DNA of 11,444 nucleotides from Acetobacteraceae bacterium (GTDB lineage Bacteria; Pseudomonadota; Alphaproteobacteria; Acetobacterales; Acetobacteraceae), in the NCBI GenBank assembly GCA_030039695.1, contig JASHVB010000689.1:1-11444 (forward strand). Reading direction: 5' to 3'. The translations under genes were made by a program, and so were the position numbers. The notes beneath the pieces were generated by a model, which saw nothing but the letters and a program-made list of their open reading frames with translations, did no database searches and was not told the origin of the DNA. This document shows positions 6,369 to 11,444 of the stretch, in pieces; position 1 is the stretch's first letter; every line of letters begins with the position of its first letter.

Positions 6369-7223
6369 TCAGACATCGAGCCGGAACGTCCCGCCCTCGC
6401 GCACGATCCGTCCCGCCGTGGCGCCGGCGAAATGCGTGCCGATCACCAGCACCGGCGTACCAGCCAGGCGTTCGAACATCTGCCAGCGCGTGCGGATACC
6501 CTGCGCCGGATCGCTATCCGCCGTGGTGTCCCACTCTGGATGCGCGATTTGGCAGGGATGGTGCACGAAATCGCCGGTGATCAATGCCTCCTCGCCACGC
6601 GAGACAATGCGCACGCTGACATGACCCGGCGTATGGCCGACGGTCGGGATCAAGCTGATCTCGTCACAGATGCGGTGGTGGGTTTCGACAAGTGCTGCCA
6701 GGCCTGCATCGAGAATTGGCGCCACCGAATCCGCCAGCACATGTTTCATGTCCTCGCGCGAGGCGCTGCTACTCCAGTGTTCATATTCGGTTCGGCCCAT
6801 CAGGTAACGCGCCCGTGGAAATGTCGGCACCCATTTGCCGTCGCAAAGCATTGTGTTCCAACCGACATGATCGACGTGCAGATGGGTACATAGAACGGTG
6901 TCAATGGAATCCGGCGGGAATCCGGCGGCAGTCAGGTCAGCAACGAACGGCCCGTGCCGGTTGTTCCAGTGGGGAATGCGGCGATTTTGCTTGTCGTTGC
7001 CGAGGCATGTGTCGACGACGATGCGCCGTCCCGGCGCCTCCACCACAAAGCTGTGGATACTCATACGCAGACGGCCGTTCTCATCGGCGAAATGCGGCTG
7101 CAGCCAGGCAATCGGCTTGATGAGCTCAGGCGTCGCCTGGGGCAGCAAGAAGCGACTGCCGCCAGTTACCTCCAGTTCGACGACCTTGGTCACGGTCACG
7201 TCGCCGATGCGCCATTTGGACAT
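6369..7223 (-). CDS. MBL-fold metallo-hydrolase
   Basis: 284 residues of the metallo-beta-lactamase superfamily (PF00753). The dinuclear metal site is complete: THLHVDH with H114, H116, D118 and H119; H197 or H201 in VGHTPGH; D218 in TGDF; and H264 in IGTHFAG. Length and motif spacing fit the lactonase/esterase-like branch (N-acyl homoserine lactonase and relatives) rather than true beta-lactamases, and no signal peptide is visible, so it should act in the cytosol on a lactone, ester or similar bond. The substrate is unknown. The ATG at 7223 has a GGAA-rich leader. It is first in a same-strand run with the LLM oxidoreductase and the SnoaL-like gene. A hydrolase next to a flavin monooxygenase is consistent with oxygenation followed by ring or ester opening, but the 173-base gap and the intervening palindrome mean co-transcription is unproven. 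Confidence 0.9.
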   Translation of the reverse strand: MSKWRIGDVTVTKVVELEVTGGSRFLLPQATPELIKPIAWLQPHFADENGRLRMSIHSFVVEAPGRRIVVDTCLGNDKQNRRIPHWNNRHGPFVADLTAAGFPPDSIDTVLCTHLHVDHVGWNTMLCDGKWVPTFPRARYLMGRTEYEHWSSSASREDMKHVLADSVAPILDAGLAALVETHHRICDEISLIPTVGHTPGHVSVRIVSRGEEALITGDFVHHPCQIAHPEWDTTADSDPAQGIRTRWQMFERLAGTPVLVIGTHFAGATAGRIVREGGTFRLDV

Positions 7224-7319
7224 GTCGGTTTCCAGCTTCCGGTTACGGGATTGTTGGGATTCCGTTCACACGCGTTCGGCGCTCAGGGCGCAAACCCGTA
7301 AATTGTAAGTATCGGTGGA
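7224..7319 (-). promoter_or_regulatory. Leader of the MBL-fold gene; possible promoter
   Basis: These 96 bases lie between the stop of moeA and the start of the MBL gene. moeA is downstream in the minus-strand reading order, so the stretch is the 5' region of the MBL gene. The minus strand shows TTGCGC, 17 bases, TGTGAA as a weak sigma70-like pair, then GGAAGCTGGAAACCGAC before the ATG. The promoter match is poor and offered only as a candidate. The ribosome site is plausible. Confidence 0.25.
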
Positions 7320-8537
7320 CTAAAGCCCGAGCGTATCCAGCCGGATGACGGGCACATCCGCACCTTCCGGCAGCGCCGGTGCACGCGGCGGACGCAGGAT
7401 CAGGGCATCGGCCAGAGCGAGTCGGCGCAGCATCGCCGAGTCCTGCACGGGGAACGGCGTTACGATCAGGCGTCCGGCCGAATCGGTGGTCACCGTCGAG
7501 CGCAGATGGTCGGCGCGGTGATCATTCGCCTCGACGGCCTTGCCCAGCATCGCTGTCGTGGTCGGCGGTGGCGCCGCGGGGAGGCCGGACAGGCGCGCCA
7601 GCGCCGGCAGCAGAAACAGGATAGCGCAGACCATGGCGGAGACAGGATTGCCTGGCAGGCCGAGCACCGGCACGCCGGACCGCTTGCCGCCGAGCCAGCC
7701 GAACAACAGTGGTTTCCCCGGGCGCATGGCGATCTGCCAGAAATCGACGGCGAGACCACGGGGCTCCAACCCGGCGATGATGAGATCGTGGTCACCCACC
7801 GAGGCGCCGCCGGTGGTCACCAGCAGGTCCATGCCGGTGATGGCATCGGCGACGGCGGCCACCGCTTCGCGGGTGTCTTCGGCGACCGGCAGCACCGTCG
7901 GGCTCCCTCCGGCGGCGCGCACGAGAGCGGCCAGCGCGTGGGCGTTGGAGGAGACGATCCCGCCAGGCGGAATTGGCTCACCGGGCATGGCGATTTCGTC
8001 GCCGGTGGCAAGGATGGCGATGCGCGGGCGGCGATGCACCGATAGCCACGGGTGGTTGGCGGCGGCGGCGAGGCCCACATCGCGCGCGGTGATCCGGCGC
8101 CCAACGGGAATCACGGTATCGCCGCGGGCAAAGTCCTGTCCGGCGCGGCGGATGTGGCGGCCCGGCTTTACCGCTTCGTTGACCGTCACCGTGTCGCCGT
8201 CGCGCGTCGCATCCTCCTGTAAGAGAATTGCGTCCGCACCGTCGGGCACGACGCTGCCGGTGAACAAGCGGACGATCTGACCAGGACCAACGGAGCCTTC
8301 GAACGGATGGCCCGCTGGCGCAGCGCCGATCACCGTAAGCCGGGCGCCAAGCGCGCCGTCCGCGCCGCGCAGCGCATAGCCGTCCATGGCGGACACGTCA
8401 GCCGGAGGCTGCGTCAGGCGGGCGATCACGTCTGCCGCGGTGACACGGTTCCAGACATCGGCGAGGGCAACCACTTCGGCGGAGGTAGCGCGAAGGTCGG
8501 CGAGAATGCGTGCGCGGGCTTCTTCGACGCTGATCAT
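7320..8537 (-). CDS. moeA: Molybdopterin molybdotransferase MoeA
   Basis: 405 residues, close to E. coli MoeA (411). It inserts molybdate into adenylylated molybdopterin in the last step of molybdenum cofactor synthesis, in the cytosol. The N-terminal MoeA domains are marked by DVSAMDGYA (residues 48-55, with Asp52 in the place of the catalytic Asp59 of E. coli), LFTGSVVPDGADAILLQED (91-109) and RRAGQDF (130-136). The central MoCF domain shows ILATGDEI (175-182), SSNAHALAALVRAAGGSP (196-213), TTGGASVGDHDLI (241-253) and MRPGKPLLFG (271-280), then LGLPGNPVSAMV (292-303). The C-terminal beta domain completes the protein. All family hallmarks are present. The ATG at 8537 has GGACAGAGG just upstream. 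It follows msrC on the same strand after 123 bases. No other molybdenum cofactor gene is in view. Confidence 0.96.
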   Translation of the reverse strand: MISVEEARARILADLRATSAEVVALADVWNRVTAADVIARLTQPPADVSAMDGYALRGADGALGARLTVIGAAPAGHPFEGSVGPGQIVRLFTGSVVPDGADAILLQEDATRDGDTVTVNEAVKPGRHIRRAGQDFARGDTVIPVGRRITARDVGLAAAANHPWLSVHRRPRIAILATGDEIAMPGEPIPPGGIVSSNAHALAALVRAAGGSPTVLPVAEDTREAVAAVADAITGMDLLVTTGGASVGDHDLIIAGLEPRGLAVDFWQIAMRPGKPLLFGWLGGKRSGVPVLGLPGNPVSAMVCAILFLLPALARLSGLPAAPPPTTTAMLGKAVEANDHRADHLRSTVTTDSAGRLIVTPFPVQDSAMLRRLALADALILRPPRAPALPEGADVPVIRLDTLGL

Positions 8538-8660
8538 CCGCCTCTGTCCTTCAGAATGAGACTGCGGCGAATGTGCGCGGGGCAGGCCGGCGTCTCAAGA
8601 GGTCATGGCGAGGCGACCCGGAACCTGCGGTTCGGCACGAGAATCGCCGCGTCGCGGAAA

Positions 8661-9191
8661 TCAACCGCCCGGACCGGCCGGGGTTCCAAGAAAGGGCAAT
8701 GACATCGAATCGCGCAAATGCCGCGACGTGACCGCCGCCAGTGCTTCACAGCCCGCCTGATCCTGGGCGTCGAACCGGCCCATGATGGGGCTGTCCAGAT
8801 CGAGTACGCCAAACAGCACATCCTCTCTCATCAGCGGCACCACGAGCTCAGAACGCGATGCCGTATCGCAGGCGATGTGGCCGGGGAAAGCGGCGACGTC
8901 AGGAACCAGCAGCGATCGACGCTGCGCCACCGCAGCGCCGCACACGCCGTTGCCGAGCGGGATCCGAACGCAGGCGGGACGACCCTGGAACGGCCCGAGC
9001 ACCAGTTCCTCGCCACGCAGGAAGTAGAATCCGGCCCAGTTCAGGTCTGGCAACGCATGGTAGATCGCTGCCGCGGCATTCGCGGCATTGGCGACAGAAT
9101 CCGTTTCGCCGGTCAGCAGCGCATCCAATTCCCGCGCAAGCTCGTCATACAGCAGGGCCTTGGAAATCGCCCGCGGCGTGGTCCAGGGCAT
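8661..9191 (-). CDS. msrC: Free methionine-R-sulfoxide reductase (GAF-domain fRMsr)
   Basis: A single GAF domain of 176 residues from the ATG at 9191 (E. coli MsrC/YebR is 165). It reduces free, not protein-bound, L-methionine-R-sulfoxide with thioredoxin-type reductants in the cytosol. Family text is clear: NWAGFYFLRGEELVLGPFQG, ACVRIPLGNGVCGAA, LVPDVAAFPGHIACD and SELVVPL. The three cysteines that carry out the chemistry and resolution in the family (84, 94 and 118 in E. coli) are all present: C74, C84 and C108, counted from this start. An upstream in-frame GTG at 9212 would add 7 residues, but AGGA about 7 bases before the 9191 ATG favours the shorter form. The MFS gene ends 31 bases upstream on the same strand, so the two may be co-transcribed. 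The Gly/Pro-rich tail is not conserved. Confidence 0.92.
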   Translation of the reverse strand: MPWTTPRAISKALLYDELARELDALLTGETDSVANAANAAAAIYHALPDLNWAGFYFLRGEELVLGPFQGRPACVRIPLGNGVCGAAVAQRRSLLVPDVAAFPGHIACDTASRSELVVPLMREDVLFGVLDLDSPIMGRFDAQDQAGCEALAAVTSRHLRDSMSLPFLGTPAGPGG

Positions 9192-9221
9192 GGGTCGTTC
9201 CTGGTCGTGCACAATCGCTGC

Positions 9222-10598
9222 CTAGGCTGTTCGCGACTCCGCCAAGGTCACTGACGACTCTAGCGTGTCCGGCAACGGCTGGCCGTTGGTTTCCGGCAGG
9301 AATGGCGCTGCCAGCACGCCGACTATAAAGAACAGCCCGACGATTGTCGCGGCGGGGCCGAAGCCGCCGAGTTCGACGATCAGCGTGCCGGCAACCAGCG
9401 GGCCAGCGGCTGAGATCCAGCGCGGCGCGTTGAAGCAAAATGCCACGGCTGTGCCCCGCATGCGGGTCGGGAACAATTCGGGCAGCCAGATTGGCGCCCA
9501 GGCCCAAATGCCACCGCTGAAGAATCCGAACACGGCAACGGCGAACAACAACATCCCCAGCTCTGGCGTCCACAGATAGACGACTGGCGTCAGCAGCAAC
9601 GACGCCGCGTACCAGATCATTGTCGTGGGCTTGCGGCCAATCGCATCGGACAGGAAACCGAGCGCGAGGAAGCCGAAGATCTGCATGGTGCTGTAGAGCA
9701 AGCCGCCGATAGCTGCGTAACGCGCGGGAGGCAATCCTTGCGCGTGGGCGACCGCCGCGACATAAGTCGGCACGAATGTCGCGACGCCCCAGAACCCGAA
9801 CGTGACCGACAGCATCAGCACGCAGGCGGTGATCAGCCGGCCACGTACGGCCTTCTCTGAGAACAAATCCATCACCGTGAAGCGGGTGAGCGCGGCATGC
9901 TCTCCGTCGAGCGTGGCCCCGCTGCGACGCAACGCGTGCGCCTCACGGCGGCGTTCGTGCGAGGCCTCCCAGCGCGGTGATTCGGGCATGGTGCGCCAGA
10001 TCCACAGCGTGATCAGCGCTGGTAGCACGCCGACGAGATACATGAAGCGCCAGGCACTGGGCCCCAGTCCGCCGATGCCGAGCCAGACTACGGAGGCCAG
10101 TAGACTACCGACGCCGGCTCCGGCTTGCAGGATGCCGCCGCCTTTGCCCCGCGCGTGATCTGGCCATAGCTCGGAGACGATCGAGGCGCCGGTCGCCCAT
10201 TCCGAACCGATGCCGACGCCGACCAGAAAGCGGAGCACCGCGAAGGATCCCCAGTTCCACGACAATGCACTCAGCCCCGTGGTCAGCGTGTAAGCCAAGA
10301 TGGTCAGCACCATGGTGCGCTTGCGGCCGATGTAGTCGGCGATGATGCCGCCGATCACGCCGCCGGTGGCCCAGCCGAACACGGTCGCCGCTAGGACGTA
10401 GCCAACGAAGCGGGGCGTCTGCGCAGCCGCGCCCGCCGGCAGCAACTGGTGCACCGCAAAGCCCACCGTGAGGAACAAGGCGAAGATCTCGAAACCGTCG
10501 AACATCCAGGCGATGTTGGCGGCTGCGAGCACGCGCCATTGCGCGCGGCTGAGCGTGTGATGCCACGGTACGGTGGACGCAGACGTGCTGGCTGCCAT
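9222..10598 (-). CDS. MFS transporter, metabolite:proton symporter type (sugar/aromatic-acid-like)
   Basis: Integral inner-membrane protein of 458 residues with 12 expected helices. Motif A occurs in both halves: GGIIADYIGRKR (residues 83-94) and GFLSDAIGRKPT. Helix 1 contains the family's DGFEIFAL (34-41), and RFLVGVGIGSEWATGASIVSELWP (123-146) matches the helix 4-5 text of the metabolite:H+ symporter group, which includes aromatic acid, niacin and sialic-acid-like carriers. The substrate cannot be assigned from sequence. The ATG at 10598 is chosen because GGGAGG lies about 8 bases upstream; a longer in-frame start at 10676 would add 26 polar residues unlike the family. It precedes msrC by 30 bases on the same strand. 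Uptake is more likely than efflux for this subgroup, by family knowledge only. Confidence 0.92.
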   Translation of the reverse strand: MAASTSASTVPWHHTLSRAQWRVLAAANIAWMFDGFEIFALFLTVGFAVHQLLPAGAAAQTPRFVGYVLAATVFGWATGGVIGGIIADYIGRKRTMVLTILAYTLTTGLSALSWNWGSFAVLRFLVGVGIGSEWATGASIVSELWPDHARGKGGGILQAGAGVGSLLASVVWLGIGGLGPSAWRFMYLVGVLPALITLWIWRTMPESPRWEASHERRREAHALRRSGATLDGEHAALTRFTVMDLFSEKAVRGRLITACVLMLSVTFGFWGVATFVPTYVAAVAHAQGLPPARYAAIGGLLYSTMQIFGFLALGFLSDAIGRKPTTMIWYAASLLLTPVVYLWTPELGMLLFAVAVFGFFSGGIWAWAPIWLPELFPTRMRGTAVAFCFNAPRWISAAGPLVAGTLIVELGGFGPAATIVGLFFIVGVLAAPFLPETNGQPLPDTLESSVTLAESRTA

Positions 10599-11048
10599 AG
10601 TGCAGGCCTCCCTGTTCGCCCCTCGCTCGTTGGTTCTGGCGAGGCGAGCGTAAAGAAAATCCGCCGGCCTTCCCAAGTGATCGGCGATTCAACCACCTCG
10701 GACGACAGCGACCATCGTCCGGTTGGTCTCGGCCATCCCTGTGCTTCCAGGCCTGCAGGGGAGCGTATCATGCATGGCAGTGTGCGGCGAGCTCGTCACG
10801 GGCGATTGCCGGACCGAACGGACAACACCCTGACCCGCATCGCGGCCCAGGCGCGCTTGAAGTTGTCTGGCTTCACCAGAATCCAACCGTTCGGGTCATC
10901 GTCACTCGCGGCCCGGCCACTCCGGTCTATCGTGCTCGCGGCACCGCAGCGCGGGGCGGCTCGCCTTCGTCGGCCATGGCGTGCCGGTACCCTCCGCGGG
11001 GTTCATCTAGCGCCGGCGGGCCACGGCGGCTCGAAGCGGCGATGACAA
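10599..11048. other. About 450 bases without a supportable gene
   Basis: This stretch lies between the start of the MFS gene and the stop of the 2-hydroxyacid dehydrogenase, both minus strand. It holds the MFS ribosome site (GGGAGG, complement near 10607-10612) and presumably that gene's promoter, but I see no clear -35/-10 pair. Open frames here on both strands give Arg/Gly/Pro-rich peptides with no family resemblance. CCGAACGG at about 10813 and CCGTTCGG at about 10888 are an 8-base inverted pair, too short to interpret. No tRNA, IS end or convincing terminator was seen. Confidence 0.5.
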
Positions 11049-11444
11049 CTAATACCCCCGCTGCCAGTCGATGACGTTTCGCAGCGGCCTGCCCTGCAGG
11101 TATGCGCGGAGATTGTCGCAGAACAACTCTATGCCACCGTGCCGGTTCACGTCACTGGCACCGGAAATATGCGGCGTGATCAGCACGCGCGGATCGCCGT
11201 GCAGCATGTCTGGCGGCAGATGCTCGAACTCGCCGACATACACATCCAGCACGACGCCGCGCAAATGGTCGCGCGCCAGCGCATCCGCCAACGCGGCTTC
11301 GTCGACGATCTCGCCACGCGCGACGTTCACGAGAATGGCGCCGCGCTTCATAGCCGCCAGGCGCTCGGCGTTGATCAGCCGGTCGGTCTCCGGCGTCCAC
11401 TGGCAGCAGACCGCGACGAAGTCGCTTGCACGCAAGAAACGGTC
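11049..11444 (-). CDS. D-isomer-specific 2-hydroxyacid dehydrogenase, C-terminal part (cut by window edge)
   Basis: The frame is open from the window edge at 11444 to a TAG at 11051-11049 (131 residues); the true start lies outside. It covers the second half of the NAD-binding domain and the return to the catalytic domain (PF02826). The catalytic triad is present in order: Arg43 in NVARGEIVDE, Glu72 in VGEFEHLP and His92 in ITPHISG. The Arg-Glu spacing of 29 equals that of E. coli SerA (R240, E269). CCQWTPETDRLINAERLAAM is also typical. The enzyme reduces a 2-keto acid or oxidises a D-2-hydroxy acid with NAD(P). The substrate (glyoxylate/hydroxypyruvate, phosphoglycerate or other) depends on the missing N-terminal half. 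A TTG at 11435 is within the protein and not a start. It ends without a clear terminator. Confidence 0.92.
   Translation of the reverse strand, partial: DRFLRASDFVAVCCQWTPETDRLINAERLAAMKRGAILVNVARGEIVDEAALADALARDHLRGVVLDVYVGEFEHLPPDMLHGDPRVLITPHISGASDVNRHGGIELFCDNLRAYLQGRPLRNVIDWQRGY

Noticed and set aside
10980..11040. CGCCG...CGGCG hairpin downstream of the 2-hydroxyacid dehydrogenase
   Set aside because: The stem is only about 5 bp with no T-run on the minus strand, so it is not a supportable terminator.
10449..11045. 198-codon plus-strand open frame
   Set aside because: Its first third is antisense to the MFS gene. The rest is Arg-rich with no motif, ribosome site or family likeness.
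1..11444. CRISPR array, tRNA, rRNA, insertion sequence or prophage structural genes
   Set aside because: I saw no spaced direct repeats, tRNA cloverleaf text, transposase motifs or phage structural families in the window.

Overview
The window is GC-rich, densely coded and uses Shine-Dalgarno-led bacterial genes. Base composition, codon use and gene families suggest a high-GC proteobacterium, most likely an alphaproteobacterium of the Acetobacteraceae or Rhizobiales kind. This is an inference: no rRNA or other phylogenetic marker is present.

Layout. (1) Positions 1-603, minus strand: the N-terminal 201 residues of a divergent phosphoenolpyruvate carboxylase-like protein, cut by the window edge. 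(2) 604-2054: an accessory patch. It holds the scar of a type II toxin-antitoxin locus (a Phd/YefM antitoxin N-terminus followed directly by the C-terminal half of a VapC PIN toxin), then an intact D12-class adenine-N6 DNA methyltransferase with no restriction partner in view. (3) 2218-4583: a divergent pair, an MFS transporter (minus) and a single-domain MetE-like zinc enzyme (plus), sharing a 98-base intergenic region. (4) 4582-7223: a perfectly placed bidirectional terminator hairpin separates the MetE-like gene from a convergent minus-strand run read as MBL-fold hydrolase, then LLM-class flavin monooxygenase, then SnoaL/NTF2-like protein. The last two are 5 bases apart. (5) 7320-10598, minus strand: MFS transporter, then msrC-type free methionine-R-sulfoxide reductase, then moeA. 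(6) 10599-11048: about 450 bases with no gene I can support. (7) 11049-11444: the C-terminal part of a D-2-hydroxyacid dehydrogenase, running off the right edge.

How the genes may work together. The MBL/LLM/SnoaL set, with the nearby MetE-like alkyltransferase-fold enzyme and MFS carrier, looks like a small catabolic or detoxification module: uptake, flavin-dependent oxygenation, ring or ester hydrolysis, and thiol-alkyl chemistry. The substrate is unknown, and the grouping rests on adjacency and family knowledge only. The rest is housekeeping (moeA, msrC, 2-hydroxyacid dehydrogenase, PEPC-like). I do not see a convincing new multi-gene system. The strongest non-routine observations are the internally deleted TA scar, two related palindromes at gene ends, and the oxygenase/MetE-like module.
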